64,000 nt of DNA from Streptomyces sp. CNQ-509 (GTDB lineage: Bacteria > Actinomycetota > Actinomycetes > Streptomycetales > Streptomycetaceae), in the NCBI RefSeq assembly GCF_001011035.1, contig NZ_CP011492.1, forward strand, positions 3,357,501-3,421,500. Reading direction: 5' to 3'. The notes beneath the pieces are model-generated. The model did not search any database and had not been told where the DNA came from. It saw nothing but the letters and a program-made list of their open reading frames with translations. Each line of letters starts with the position of its first letter. Position 1 is the stretch's first letter. Below, in pieces: positions 48,407 through 58,171 of this stretch. The translations under genes were made by a program, and so were the position numbers.

Positions 48407-51280
48407 CTACCGCTCCTCGTCCGGCACGGCCGCCTTCGCCGACACCGTCTTCTTCGCCGTCGCCTTCTTCGCCGCCGCCGTCTTCGTCCCGGTCGCCTTC
48501 TTCGCCGCGGTCTTCGTCGCGGTCTTCGTCGCCGTCTTCTTCGCGGCGGTCTTCTTGGCCGCCGCCTTCTTGGCCGGCGCCTTCTTCGCGGGAGCCTTCT
48601 TCGCCGCCTTCTTGGCGGTCTTCTTCGCCGGGCCCTTCGCCCGCTTCTCCGCCAGCAGCTCGAACCCGCGCTCCGGCGTGATCGACTCCGGCTCGTCCCC
48701 GCGCCGCAGCGTCGCGTTCGTCTCGCCGTCCGTCACGTACGGACCGAAGCGCCCGTCCTTGACCACCACCGGCCTCCCGCTCGCCGGGTCCTCGCCCAGC
48801 TCCTTCAGCGGCGGCTTCGCCGCGGCCCGCCCGCGCTGCTTGGGCTGGGCGTAGAGCGCGAGCGCCTCCTCCAGCGTGACCGTGAAGAGCTGCTCCTCGC
48901 TCTGCAGCGAACGCGAGTCGGTGCCCTTCTTCAGGTACGGGCCGAACCGTCCGTTCTGCGCGGTGATCTCCGTGCCGCTCTCCGGGTCGGTGCCCACGAC
49001 CCGCGGCAGCGACAGCAGCTTCAGCGCGTCCGCCAGCGTCACCGTGTCCAGCGACATCGACTGGAACAGCGAGGCCGTCCGCGGCTTCACCGCGTTCTTG
49101 CCGGACTGCGGCGTGCCCTCGGGCAGCACCTCGGTCACGTACGGCCCGTAGCGCCCGTCCTTGGCGACGATCTCGCGCCCGCTCTCCGGGTCGGTGCCCA
49201 GCTCGTACGCCCCGCTGGGCTTGTCGAGCAGTTCCTCGGCCAGCTCCACGGTCAGCTCGTCCGGCGGCAGTTCGTCCGGCACGTCCGCACGCCGGTGCTC
49301 CTCGGTGTCCCGCTCGCCGCGCTCGACGTACGGCCCGTAGCGCCCGACGCGCAGCACGATCCCCTCGCCCACGGGGAACGTGGAGACCTCCCGGGCGTCG
49401 ATCGCGCCCAGGTCCGTGACCAGCTCCTTCAGCCCGGCGAGGTGGTCGGCGCCGGCCCGCTCCCCGGCGGGGGTGGCGACGTCGTCCGTACCGAAGTAGA
49501 AGCGCCGCAGCCACGGCACCGCCTCGGCCTCGCCGCGCGCGATGCGGTCGAGGTCGTCCTCCATCCTGGCGGTGAAGTCGTAGTCGATGTAGCGGCCGAA
49601 GTGCTTCTCCATCAGCCCGACGACCGCGAAGGAGAGGAAGGACGGCACCAGGGCCGTGCCCTTCTTGAAGACGTAGCCGCGGTCGAGGATCGTGCCGATG
49701 ATCGAGGCGTACGTGGACGGGCGGCCGATCTCCCGCTCCTCCAGCTCCTTGACCAGCGTCGCCTCGGTGTAGCGGGCGGGCGGCTTGGTGGCGTGCCCGT
49801 CCGCGGTGATCTCCTCGGCGCTCAGCCGGTCGCCCTCGGCGAGCTGCGGCAGCGGCCGGTCGCGGTTGTCGAGGTCGGCGGAGGGGTCGTCGGAGCCCTC
49901 GACGTACGCCTTCATGAAGCCGTGGAACGTGATGACCCGGCCGGACGCGGAGAACTCGGCGTCCCGCCCGTCGGCCGCCGTGCCGCCCAGCTTCACCGTC
50001 ACGGACTGCCCGGCGGCGTCCTTCATCTGCGACGCGACCGTACGCATCCAGATCAGCTCGTACAGCCGGAACTCCGTGCCGGACAGCCCCGTGTCCGCCG
50101 GCGTGCGGAAGCGGTCGCCGGAGGGCCGGATCGCCTCGTGCGCCTCCTGCGCGTTCTTCACCTTGCCGGCGTAGTTCCGCGGCCGGTCCGGCAGGTAGTC
50201 GCGCCCGTACAACTGTGTGACCTGCGCCCGCGCGGCGGCGACGGCGGTCTCCGACAGCGTCGTGGAGTCGGTGCGCATATAGGTGATGAAGCCGTTCTCG
50301 TACAGCCGCTGGGCCACCTGCATGGTGGCCTTGGCGCCGAGCCCCAGCTTGCGCGACGCCTCCTGCTGGAGCGTGGTCGTACGGAACGGGGCCGAGGGCG
50401 AGCGGCGGTACGGCTTGGCCTCGACGCTGCGTACGGCGAACGCCGTGTCCTGGAGGGCGGCGGCCAGCGCGCGGGCGCTCTCCTCGCTCAGGTGCAGCAC
50501 GTCGGCGGAGGAACCGCTCTTGAGCTGCCCGTCTTCACCGAAGTCGCGGCCCTGGGCGATCCGGCGGCCGTCGACCGCGGAGAGCTTGGCGCCGAAGCTG
50601 CGGGGGTCGGTGGCGTCGCCGGCGCGGCCGGTGGCAAAGACGCCGGCCAGATCCCAGTACTCGGCGGAGCGGAAGGCGATGCGCTCGCGCTCCCGCTCGA
50701 CGACGAGGCGGGTGGCGACGGACTGGACCCGGCCGGCGGACAGCCGGGGCATGACCTTCTTCCACAGCACCGGCGAGACCTCGTACCCGTACAGCCGGTC
50801 GAGAATGCGGCGGGTCTCCTGGGCGTCGACCAGTTTCTGGTTGAGCTGGCGCGGATTGGCGACCGCCTGGCGGATCGCGTCCTTGGTGATCTCGTGGAAG
50901 ACCATCCGGTGCACCGGGACCTTGGGCTTCAGCACCTCCAGCAGGTGCCAGGCGATGGCCTCGCCCTCGCGGTCCTCATCCGTCGCGAGATACAGCTCGT
51001 CCGACTCCGCCAGCAGTTTCTTCAACTTGCTGACCTGTTGCTTTTTATCGCTGTTCACCACATACAGCGGCTCGAAGTCATGATCGACGTTCACCCCGAG
51101 CCGGGCCCAGGACTCCCCCTTGTATTTCGCCGGCACCTCGGCGGCTCCGTTCGGGAGATCGCGGATGTGCCCGACGCTCGACTCGACCTCGTAGCCGGGG
51201 CCCAGATAGCCCTTGATCGTCTTCGCCTTGGCAGGCGACTCCACGATGACGAGTCGGCGGGTCTTGCTGGTGGCGGACAA
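48407..51280 (-). CDS. topA: DNA topoisomerase I
   Basis: A 957-residue type IA topoisomerase that relaxes negative supercoils. The TOPRIM domain is at the N-terminus (LVIVESPAKAKTIKGYL, then LYLATDEDREGEAIAWHLLE), the catalytic Tyr is in GFITYMRTDSTTLS, and several GRYGPYV/GRFGPYL repeats make the C-terminal topo C domains. The last 60 residues are Lys/Ala repeats (AKKAPAKKA), the DNA-binding tail known to raise processivity in actinobacteria. TTG 51280 is the best start by homologue length, with a GAGAG site upstream. Confidence 0.95.
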   Translation of the reverse strand: MSATSKTRRLVIVESPAKAKTIKGYLGPGYEVESSVGHIRDLPNGAAEVPAKYKGESWARLGVNVDHDFEPLYVVNSDKKQQVSKLKKLLAESDELYLATDEDREGEAIAWHLLEVLKPKVPVHRMVFHEITKDAIRQAVANPRQLNQKLVDAQETRRILDRLYGYEVSPVLWKKVMPRLSAGRVQSVATRLVVERERERIAFRSAEYWDLAGVFATGRAGDATDPRSFGAKLSAVDGRRIAQGRDFGEDGQLKSGSSADVLHLSEESARALAAALQDTAFAVRSVEAKPYRRSPSAPFRTTTLQQEASRKLGLGAKATMQVAQRLYENGFITYMRTDSTTLSETAVAAARAQVTQLYGRDYLPDRPRNYAGKVKNAQEAHEAIRPSGDRFRTPADTGLSGTEFRLYELIWMRTVASQMKDAAGQSVTVKLGGTAADGRDAEFSASGRVITFHGFMKAYVEGSDDPSADLDNRDRPLPQLAEGDRLSAEEITADGHATKPPARYTEATLVKELEEREIGRPSTYASIIGTILDRGYVFKKGTALVPSFLSFAVVGLMEKHFGRYIDYDFTARMEDDLDRIARGEAEAVPWLRRFYFGTDDVATPAGERAGADHLAGLKELVTDLGAIDAREVSTFPVGEGIVLRVGRYGPYVERGERDTEEHRRADVPDELPPDELTVELAEELLDKPSGAYELGTDPESGREIVAKDGRYGPYVTEVLPEGTPQSGKNAVKPRTASLFQSMSLDTVTLADALKLLSLPRVVGTDPESGTEITAQNGRFGPYLKKGTDSRSLQSEEQLFTVTLEEALALYAQPKQRGRAAAKPPLKELGEDPASGRPVVVKDGRFGPYVTDGETNATLRRGDEPESITPERGFELLAEKRAKGPAKKTAKKAAKKAPAKKAPAKKAAAKKTAAKKTATKTATKTAAKKATGTKTAAAKKATAKKTVSAKAAVPDEER

Positions 51281-51667
51281 CTTCGGCTCTCTCTTCTCCG
51301 GTCGGAAGCTGGCAGCGATCTGGTGGGGGGGATTCGCGGCGATCTTGCCGGTGGTCGTTATCGGTGGGCCTTGTGGGACCTCTTGTGGACGGCCGTGCGG
51401 GTCGTACGTCGCTGTGCTGGGCGTTGCTGCGGAGTGTGACGGTACAACCCGCCCCCGTGTCAAGCGGCCAAAACCCGGGGCGCCACTCGAACGGTAACCC
51501 GACAAGCCGCCTAGCTCCCGCACAGGGCACATACCGGTCGTGGTGCCCTGTATCGCACAGCCCCTTGACAGCAGCCGGTACTACGGATGGGAGTATGGGC
51601 GTCCGACCGCGCCGCGAGGCCCGTTCGGAGCCCACCACTTCAGACATCCGACCGGGGGGACGTACCA
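51281..51667. other. Divergent intergenic region topA / TM2 gene
   Basis: 387 bases holding the promoters of topA (minus) and the TM2 gene (plus). TTGACA at 51565-51570 is a consensus -35 for the plus strand, but no matching -10 lies at 16-18 bases. The TM2 gene has a GGGGGGA ribosome site. topA promoters in Streptomyces respond to supercoiling; nothing here shows how. No repeat or RNA was recognised. Confidence 0.4.
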
Positions 51668-52141
51668 GTGTCCGATCCGTATCAGAATCCTTATGGCCAG
51701 CAGCCCGGACAGCCGGGCCAGCCCGGGCAGCCGGGCCAGCAGCCCCAGCCGGGATACGGCTATCCGCAGTACGGCCAGCAGGACCCGAACCAGAACCCGT
51801 ACGCGCAGCCCGGCCAGCAGCCGGGGTACGGCTACCCGGGTGGTCAGCCGGGCGGTCTCCCGCAGGCCCCGGCCGCGGCGGCGGGCTACGACCCGAACGC
51901 ACCGTACGGCTACGACCCGCACGGTCGCCCGTACTCGGACAAGTCCAAGATCGTCGCGGGTGTGCTGCAGCTCTTCATCGGCACGCTGGGCATCGGCCGC
52001 TTCTACACCGGGCACACCGGCATGGCCATCGCCCAGCTCCTCACCTGCGGCGGCGTGGGCATCTGGGCCCTCATCGACGGCATCATGATCCTCGTCAGCG
52101 ACGACAAGACCGATGCCAAGGGCCGCGTCCTCCGCTCCTGA
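51668..52141 (+). CDS. TM2 domain protein with Pro/Gln/Gly/Tyr-rich N-terminus
   Basis: A 157-residue membrane protein. The first 95 residues are low-complexity (repeated GQP, GYGYP and NPY units), then a TM2 domain of two membrane helices with the conserved turn (GVLQLFIGTLGIGRFYTGHT, then LLTCGGVGIWALIDGIMIL). GTG 51668 has GGGGGGA at about seven bases. The function of TM2 proteins is unclear. It overlaps the following DUF2752 gene by 29 bases, a pairing common in actinomycetes. Confidence 0.88.
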   Translation: MSDPYQNPYGQQPGQPGQPGQPGQQPQPGYGYPQYGQQDPNQNPYAQPGQQPGYGYPGGQPGGLPQAPAAAAGYDPNAPYGYDPHGRPYSDKSKIVAGVLQLFIGTLGIGRFYTGHTGMAIAQLLTCGGVGIWALIDGIMILVSDDKTDAKGRVLRS

Positions 52142-52658
52142 CGCCGTCGGCCCTCCGGCGCCCACCGGGCACCCGGACCCGCCGCCTCCCGTTTCCCCGC
52201 GACCGGAGACGGCGGGTATCGCGCGCCCGCGGCCGGCGGAGGGCGTACGGCGCAGGGGTGCGGCGCGCGTACGGCGCCTGCTGCGTCGGCCGGCCACCGC
52301 ACCGCTCGCACTGGCGGCGGCGGGGGCCGCGGGTGCGGCGTACCTCTACGGCACGAATCCCCACGAGCCGGGGCACTGGCTGCCCCGCTGCCCGTTCAAC
52401 TGGGCCACCGGCCTGGACTGTCCCGCCTGCGGCGCTACCCGCATGGCGTACGACCTCCTCCACGGCGACCTCGGCTCCGCCTTCCACAGCAACGCCCTGA
52501 TGCTGATGCTCGGCCTCCCGTTCGCGGCGGTGCTCTACGGCCGCTGGCTGTACGAGGGCCTGCGCGGGCGCCGCTGGCGGCCGTCCTTCGGGCGCCTCGG
52601 CACGGCGGCGGTGCTGGGCGTGGCGGTGGTGTGGGCCGTGGTACGGAACGTGGCGTGA
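52113..52658 (+). CDS. DUF2752 membrane protein
   Basis: A 181-residue protein with a disordered Pro/Arg-rich N-terminus (1-65) and three membrane helices. The signature CPFNWATGLDCPACGATRM, with CxxC Cys residues, and the following HGDLGSAFHSNALML identify DUF2752. The function is unknown. Translation is probably coupled to the TM2 gene. The true start may be further in, since the first 50 residues are poorly protein-like. Confidence 0.85.
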   Translation: MPRAASSAPDAVGPPAPTGHPDPPPPVSPRPETAGIARPRPAEGVRRRGAARVRRLLRRPATAPLALAAAGAAGAAYLYGTNPHEPGHWLPRCPFNWATGLDCPACGATRMAYDLLHGDLGSAFHSNALMLMLGLPFAAVLYGRWLYEGLRGRRWRPSFGRLGTAAVLGVAVVWAVVRNVA

Positions 52659-52691
52659 CCCCTCCCGGCGTGGGGCCGGGCCTGCGGACAC

Positions 52692-54275
52692 TCAGCCTGC
52701 CGGGGCCAGGAACCCCTGCTCCACCAGCAGCCTGATCATCTCCGGCGTGCGCTCCCGCAGCGCCGCCGGGTCCGCCGCCAGCACCTGCGCGATGGCGTCC
52801 AGGATGACCCCCGCGGACAGCGTCCCGTCGCACGCCCCGGCGAAGCCCGCGGAGACCGTGTCCACCCGCGTCGCCCGCCGCATCCCCAGCTCCCGGCGGA
52901 ACACCACGTGCTCCGGGTCCTCCTCACCCGGCCGGCCCACCTGCTCCTGCACCACGTCGTCCGCGAGCCGGAACACCGTCGCGAGCAGCGCCGCGTCGTC
53001 CGTACGGCGCAGGAAGTCCTGCCGCGCGAAGTGCTCCACCACGGCCGCGCCGAGCGGCTGTTCGACGGCGTGCGGCCAGTCCTCGACGGTGACCACGGGG
53101 TCCGCGGCGTCCGTACGGCGCAGGGTGATCCAGCCGAAGCCGACCGCCCGGGTGCGGCTGGCGGCGAAGGCGTCGAGCCAGTCGTCGTAGCGGGCGGCGT
53201 AGGCCGCGGGGTCGGCGTGGTCGCCCGCGTCGCGCAGCCACAGCTCCGCGTACTGCGTGACGTCCTGCACCTCCCGCTGCACGATCCACGCGTCGCAGCC
53301 GGGCGGCACCCAGCCCGCGACGCGCTCGCGCCAGTCCTCGTCCTCGACGTGCTGCCAGTTGGCGAGGAGCTGGCAGTAGCCGCCCTCGGCGAGGTGTTCC
53401 GCGGCCCCGGCGACCAGCGTGCGGCACAGCTCGTCGCCCGCCATGCCGCCGTCGCGGTACGTGAGCCGGGCGGCGGGCGAGATGACGAACGGCGGGTTGG
53501 AGACGATCAGGTCGTACCGCTCGCCGGCCACCGGCTCGAAGAGCGACCCGGCCCGCAGGTCCGCGGCGGGCGCGCCGGAGAGGGCGAGCGTGAGCCGGGC
53601 GCAGTCGAGGGCGCGGGGGTTGACGTCGGTGGCCGTGACGGCGCCGGCGCGGGCGCCGGCGTGCAGCGCCTGGATCCCCGAGCCGGTGCCGACGTCGAGC
53701 ACGCGCCCGCCGTCGAGCGGCACGGTGAGCCCGGCGAGCGTCGTGGAGGCACCGCCGACGCCGAGGACGAGGTCCGCGCGGGACGAACCGGGTGCCCCGG
53801 TTCCGTACGCTCCGGCCCGCCGCGCCCCGGCCGCACCCCCCACCGCGCAGCCCAGATCCGAGACGATCCACCAGTCCTGCCCCTCGGGGCCGCTGTACGG
53901 CCGGACGTCGACCACGGCCCGTACCGCCTCGCCGTCCTCCCGCACCCAGCCGTCGGTGAGGCACGCGGACAGCGGCAGCACCGCCTCGGCGTGCTCCCGG
54001 GGGACGGCGTGCTGGAGGAGGAAGAGCCGGGTCAGGGTGGCGAGCGCCGGCGGCGTCCGGCCGGGAGGCCACCGGGTCGCCCGCTCGGCGGGGACGGTCT
54101 CGCTGCGGGCGAGGGCCGCGTACGCGGGGGCGCCCAGGAGGTCCAGCAGGCCGTCGGCGGTGAAGCCCGCCGCGAGCAGCGCCGCGCGCAGCTCGGCGGC
54201 GCTGTCGGGGAAGGGGACGTCCGGGAGGGGAGGGCCGGGGAGGGAAAGATCGTCGGTCGCGCTCACGGGCACCAT
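52692..54275 (-). CDS. SAM-dependent methyltransferase (HemK/RlmG-like)
   Basis: A 527-residue cytoplasmic methyltransferase. Residues 1-200 are an N-terminal helical and beta region (DUF7059-like), followed by the Rossmann fold: SAM motif VLDVGTGSGIQALHA, ATDVNPRAL, and the catalytic NPPF (LIVSNPPFVISP), which marks N-methylation of Gln, Asn or a base exocyclic amine. The C-terminal 200 residues have no obvious motif. It is a conserved single gene in Streptomyces; rRNA or protein-Gln methylation is the likely role. ATG 54275 or GTG 54266 may be used. Confidence 0.87.
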   Translation of the reverse strand: MVPVSATDDLSLPGPPLPDVPFPDSAAELRAALLAAGFTADGLLDLLGAPAYAALARSETVPAERATRWPPGRTPPALATLTRLFLLQHAVPREHAEAVLPLSACLTDGWVREDGEAVRAVVDVRPYSGPEGQDWWIVSDLGCAVGGAAGARRAGAYGTGAPGSSRADLVLGVGGASTTLAGLTVPLDGGRVLDVGTGSGIQALHAGARAGAVTATDVNPRALDCARLTLALSGAPAADLRAGSLFEPVAGERYDLIVSNPPFVISPAARLTYRDGGMAGDELCRTLVAGAAEHLAEGGYCQLLANWQHVEDEDWRERVAGWVPPGCDAWIVQREVQDVTQYAELWLRDAGDHADPAAYAARYDDWLDAFAASRTRAVGFGWITLRRTDAADPVVTVEDWPHAVEQPLGAAVVEHFARQDFLRRTDDAALLATVFRLADDVVQEQVGRPGEEDPEHVVFRRELGMRRATRVDTVSAGFAGACDGTLSAGVILDAIAQVLAADPAALRERTPEMIRLLVEQGFLAPAG

Positions 54276-54321
54276 TGTGCTGCCGCCGCGGCCGCGCCGC
54301 CGACCAGCCCGCCGCGCGTCC

Positions 54322-54885
54322 CTAGGCTGCCTGCGACGGCTTGGCCTTCGACTTCTGGCAGCCCTCCTGCTCGGCCAGCGCCTCGCCGACCTCGCCCGCC
54401 TGCAGCTTGTTCAGCGCCTCGTCGCCGCTCTTGCTGATCTTGTCGGCCTCGCCCGCCAGCTCGCGCAGGCCCTCCGCGAACGCCGCTTGGTCCTTGACGT
54501 CCAGGTCCTCGACCTGCTTCTGCAGGTCCGCGTACGCCGCCGCCACCTGCTGCAGCTCGGTCACGGCACCGCCGTGGGTGTTCTTGCCGTCGTCGACCGG
54601 CGGCGCGCCCACCTTGCTCACGGCCTTGCTCATCGCGGTGTACGCCTCGGAGATCTCGCCGAACGCCCGGGCGTCCGCCTCCTGCACCTTCCGCGGGTCC
54701 TTCTCGGTCGTCGCCTCGCCGATGGCGAGGTTGGCCTGGTCCCGCTTCTGCAGCTCCGGCTGGATCCGGTCGCAGAGGGAGCCCGCCCACTTCTGGACCT
54801 CCGCCCCGTTGTCATCGCTGCAGCCGGTCGCCGCGAGCAGCGTGACGGCGGCACCGGCCAGGGCGGCGGCAAGCTTCTTGTTCAC
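54322..54885 (-). CDS. Small secreted lipoprotein
   Basis: A 187-residue protein. The signal peptide VNKKLAAALAGAAVTLLAATGC gives a lipobox Cys at about residue 22, followed by a mainly helical, charged domain (KWAGSLCDRIQPEL, VEDLDVKDQAAFAEGLRELAGEA). Two further Cys may form a disulfide. GTG 54885 is chosen because AAGGGA lies seven bases upstream. The family is conserved in Streptomyces but has no known function; an extracytoplasmic helical sensor or envelope protein is likely. Confidence 0.8.
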   Translation of the reverse strand: MNKKLAAALAGAAVTLLAATGCSDDNGAEVQKWAGSLCDRIQPELQKRDQANLAIGEATTEKDPRKVQEADARAFGEISEAYTAMSKAVSKVGAPPVDDGKNTHGGAVTELQQVAAAYADLQKQVEDLDVKDQAAFAEGLRELAGEADKISKSGDEALNKLQAGEVGEALAEQEGCQKSKAKPSQAA

Positions 54886-55041
54886 CGGATCATCCCTTCG
54901 AGACTGAGACACCCGGAACATACACCGGCACCCCGCCGGTACGACGAATCGCCGGGGCCGCACGCCGCGTCGTGCACCATTTGCCACAACTGCCACGACA
55001 GATCACATCAGTCACAGCAGTAACAGCGCCCCGCCGAGAAC

Positions 55042-55096
55042 CACCACACCCCGCCGGCCGGGAGCGGTCTCGCCTCCCGGCCGGCGGGGTGTGGTG
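55042..55096 (-). terminator. Very strong hairpin terminator after hppA
   Basis: Two 23-base arms (55042-55064 and 55074-55096; core CCCCGCCGGCCGGG) pair perfectly around a nine-base loop, starting 14 bases after the hppA stop. One of the longest uninterrupted stems in the window. No T-run follows, as usual in Streptomyces. Confidence 0.85.
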
Positions 55097-55109
55097 CCGT
55101 GGCCCGGTC

Positions 55110-57512
55110 TCAGCCGTTGACCACCGCCGGGTCGGTCTGTGACGTCGGCGGCGGGCCCGTGGGCGCCGTGGTCTCCGACTCCTCGTCACCGACCGCGATG
55201 CCGCGGCGCTTGGAGATGTACACGGCACCGGCGATGATCCCGATGGCCGCGACCGCGATGACGGCCCGTACCGCGGGGTTGGCGTCGTCGCCGTACGAGA
55301 ACTTCACCACCGCGGGCGCGATCAGGAGCGCCACCAGGTTCATCACCTTGAGCAGCGGGTTGATCGCCGGGCCCGCTGTGTCCTTGAACGGGTCGCCGAC
55401 CGTGTCGCCGATCACCGTGGCGGCGTGGGCCTCGCTGCCCTTGCCGCCGTGGTTCCCGTCCTCGACGAGCTTCTTGGCGTTGTCCCAGGCGCCGCCCGAG
55501 TTGGCCAGGAAGACCGCCATCAGCACGCCCGCGCCGATGGCGCCGGCGAGGAACGAGGCCAGCGCGCCGACGCCGAGCGTGAAGCCGACCGCGATCGGCG
55601 CCATGACGGCGAGCAGACCGGGCGTACGCAACTCGCGCAGCGCGTCCCGGGTGCAGATGTCGACGACCTTGCCGTACTCCGGCTCCTCCGAGTAGTCCAT
55701 GATCCCCGGGCGCTCGCGGAACTGCCGGCGCACCTCGAAGACCACCGCGCCCGCGGAGCGGGAGACGGCGTTGATCGCCAGACCGGAGAAGAGGAAGACG
55801 ACCGCGGCGCCGAGGATGAGGCCGACGAGGTTGTTCGGCTGCCCGATGTCCAGACTGAGGGCCAGCGGGTTGCCGACGTTCGTCGCCTCCGACACCGCCT
55901 CGTTGACCGCGTCGCGGTACGAGCCGAAGAGCGCCGCCGCCGCGAGGACCGCGGTGGCGATGGCGATGCCCTTGGTGATGGCCTTGGTGGTGTTGCCGAC
56001 CGCGTCCAGGTTGGTGAGGACCTGGGCGCCGTCGCCCTCGACGTCGCCGGACATCTCGGCGATGCCCTGGGCGTTGTCGGAGACCGGGCCGAAGGTGTCC
56101 ATCGCGACGATGACGCCGACGGTGGTCAGCAGGCCGGTGCCGGCCAGGGCGACCGCGAAGAGCGCCAGCATGATGGACGTGCCGCCGAGCAGGAACGCGC
56201 CGTAGACGCTGAGGCCGATGAGGACCGCGGTGTAGACGGCGGACTCCAGGCCGATGGAGATGCCGGAGAGCACCACCGTGGCCGGGCCGGTGAGCGAGGT
56301 CTTGCCGATGTCCCGTACGGGACGGCGGTTGGTCTCGGTGAAGTAGCCGGTGAGCTGCTGGATGACCGCCGCGAGCACGATGCCGATGGCGACCGCGACG
56401 AGCGCGAGCACCTGCGGGTTGCCGTCGTGCTCGGCGATGCCGGCGCCGACGCCGTCGAGGTCCGCGTACGACGAGGGGAGGTACGCGAAGACGGCGATGG
56501 CCACCATCACCAGGGAGATCACCGCGGAGATGAAGAAGCCGCGGTTGATGGCGGTCATGCCGCTGCGGTCGCTGGCCTTGGGCGCCACGACGAAGACGCC
56601 GATCATGGCGGTGACCACGCCGATCGCGGGGACGATCAGCGGGAAGGCGAGACCGGCGTCGCCCAGGGCGACCTTGCCCAGGATGAGCGCGGCGACCAGG
56701 GTGACGGCGTACGACTCGAAGAGGTCGGCCGCCATGCCGGCGCAGTCGCCGACGTTGTCGCCGACGTTGTCGGCGATGGTGGCGGCGTTGCGCGGGTCGT
56801 CCTCGGGGATGCCCTGCTCGACCTTGCCGACGAGGTCGGCGCCGACGTCCGCGGCCTTGGTGAAGATGCCGCCGCCGACACGCATGAACATCGCGATCAG
56901 CGCGGCGCCGAGGCCGAAGCCCTCCAGCACCTTGGGCGCGTCGGCCGCGTACACGAGCACGACGCTGCACGCGCCGAGCAGGCCGAGGCCGACGGTGAAC
57001 ATGCCGACGACGCCGCCGGTGCGGAACGCCAGCTTGGTCGCCTCGTGGCTCACCGCGGTGAGGTCCTTGGCGGGCTCGCCCTCGCGCGGGGTGGCGGCGC
57101 GCGCGGCGGCTGCCACGCGCACGTTGCTGCGGACCGCGAGCCACATGCCGATGTATCCGGTCGCGGCCGAGAACGCGGCGCCGACCAGGAAGAAGATCGA
57201 GCGTCCCGCCCGCTCCGACCAGTCGTCCGCGGGCAAGAGGAAGAGCAGGAAGAAGACCACGACCGCGAAGATGCCGATGGTGCGCAACTGGCGGGCCAGA
57301 TAGGCGTTCGCACCTTCCTGTACCGCCGCCGCGATCTTCTTCATATTGTCCGTGCCCTCGCCGGCGGCGAGTACCTGACGGAGCAGCACCACGGCGACCG
57401 CGAGTGCGGCAAGCGCGACCACGGCGATGATCGCCACGATGGCCCGGTTGCCGCTGGTGAGTTCCACGGCCAGTAGGTGGTCCTGCTGTAGTGGGGTGAA
57501 ATGCCCCGCCAT
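55110..57512 (-). CDS. hppA: Membrane-bound proton-pumping pyrophosphatase
   Basis: An 800-residue integral membrane enzyme with about 16 helices that couples pyrophosphate hydrolysis to ion export. The catalytic loops are intact: GGGIFTKAADVGADLVGKVE, DDPRNAATIADNVGDNVGD, and GNTTKAITKG. Lys after GNTT marks the K+-independent class, which pumps protons. SEAHAATVIGDTVGDPFKDTAGPAINP is the other conserved loop. ATG 57512 follows GGAGGACGA. It is a single gene with its own terminator, in the usual Streptomyces place next to the bldG locus. Confidence 0.96.
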   Translation of the reverse strand: MAGHFTPLQQDHLLAVELTSGNRAIVAIIAVVALAALAVAVVLLRQVLAAGEGTDNMKKIAAAVQEGANAYLARQLRTIGIFAVVVFFLLFLLPADDWSERAGRSIFFLVGAAFSAATGYIGMWLAVRSNVRVAAAARAATPREGEPAKDLTAVSHEATKLAFRTGGVVGMFTVGLGLLGACSVVLVYAADAPKVLEGFGLGAALIAMFMRVGGGIFTKAADVGADLVGKVEQGIPEDDPRNAATIADNVGDNVGDCAGMAADLFESYAVTLVAALILGKVALGDAGLAFPLIVPAIGVVTAMIGVFVVAPKASDRSGMTAINRGFFISAVISLVMVAIAVFAYLPSSYADLDGVGAGIAEHDGNPQVLALVAVAIGIVLAAVIQQLTGYFTETNRRPVRDIGKTSLTGPATVVLSGISIGLESAVYTAVLIGLSVYGAFLLGGTSIMLALFAVALAGTGLLTTVGVIVAMDTFGPVSDNAQGIAEMSGDVEGDGAQVLTNLDAVGNTTKAITKGIAIATAVLAAAALFGSYRDAVNEAVSEATNVGNPLALSLDIGQPNNLVGLILGAAVVFLFSGLAINAVSRSAGAVVFEVRRQFRERPGIMDYSEEPEYGKVVDICTRDALRELRTPGLLAVMAPIAVGFTLGVGALASFLAGAIGAGVLMAVFLANSGGAWDNAKKLVEDGNHGGKGSEAHAATVIGDTVGDPFKDTAGPAINPLLKVMNLVALLIAPAVVKFSYGDDANPAVRAVIAVAAIGIIAGAVYISKRRGIAVGDEESETTAPTGPPPTSQTDPAVVNG

Positions 57513-58140
57513 TCGTCCTCCTTGACGTACGGCACATGGGCGCGCGGCAGCCCCGACTGCGGGTATGGGCGGTCGGGGTTTGGGCGGCCGCAGCGCTCAG
57601 GCGTCCTGAGCTGCAAGTTGTGGACGGATTGTAGGGAGCGGAACTAGATCAAAACAGAGCGTCCCCGGGGGAATTCGGCTCCGACGACGATCAATGCGGT
57701 GACGGACGTCTGTCAATTCGCTCGAAAGAGGGATGCGGGAACGGCGGGGCAATGCCGGGAAAATGATCTCGGGAGCCGGAGAAAGCGCTGATCAGAAGCG
57801 CCTTGATCTTGAAATGCGCGGGTCAAGGGGTGGGCTGCGGGAGTGCCGGGGGCGGCGGGGGCGGGCGGATCGGCGGCTGGCCGGAGCCGATCGGCGCCGG
57901 GCGGGGGAAGCCGCAGGGTGACAGGGGTTTGCCGTGCGTGTCAGGGGGAAGCCCGGAGGCCGGGCGCCGGTGCCTCTGGGCGGGCGTACGGGCCGTCGTG
58001 CCGGGCGCGGGCGGGCCGGTTCTGCCGTACCTGCCTCGGAGAGCCGTGCGAGCCGGGGGCCGCCAAACGGGCCTCAGCGCGCCGTACGCGCCTCAGGGCG
58101 GCCGTCCGGGTATCTGGCCGCGTAGATGCGTGGGAGCCGC
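57513..58140. promoter_or_regulatory. Long intergenic region upstream of hppA
   Basis: 628 bases without a convincing gene. On the minus strand TACAAT (57628-57633) is a good -10 for hppA, giving a leader of about 108 bases; the -35 is weak. The left half (57600-57830) is unusually AT-containing for this genome. The right half is GC-rich and its long open frames are composition effects. No riboswitch or tRNA fold was recognised, though a small RNA cannot be excluded. Confidence 0.4.
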
Positions 58141-58166
58141 CGTACGGCCCGCAGAGGGGCCGTACG
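58141..58166 (-). terminator. Terminator of the bldG operon
   Basis: CGTACGGCCC and GGGCCGTACG form a perfect 10-bp stem with a six-base loop, five bases past the anti-sigma stop codon. It probably ends the bldG-anti-sigma transcript. Confidence 0.7.
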
Positions 58167-58171
58167 CCCGT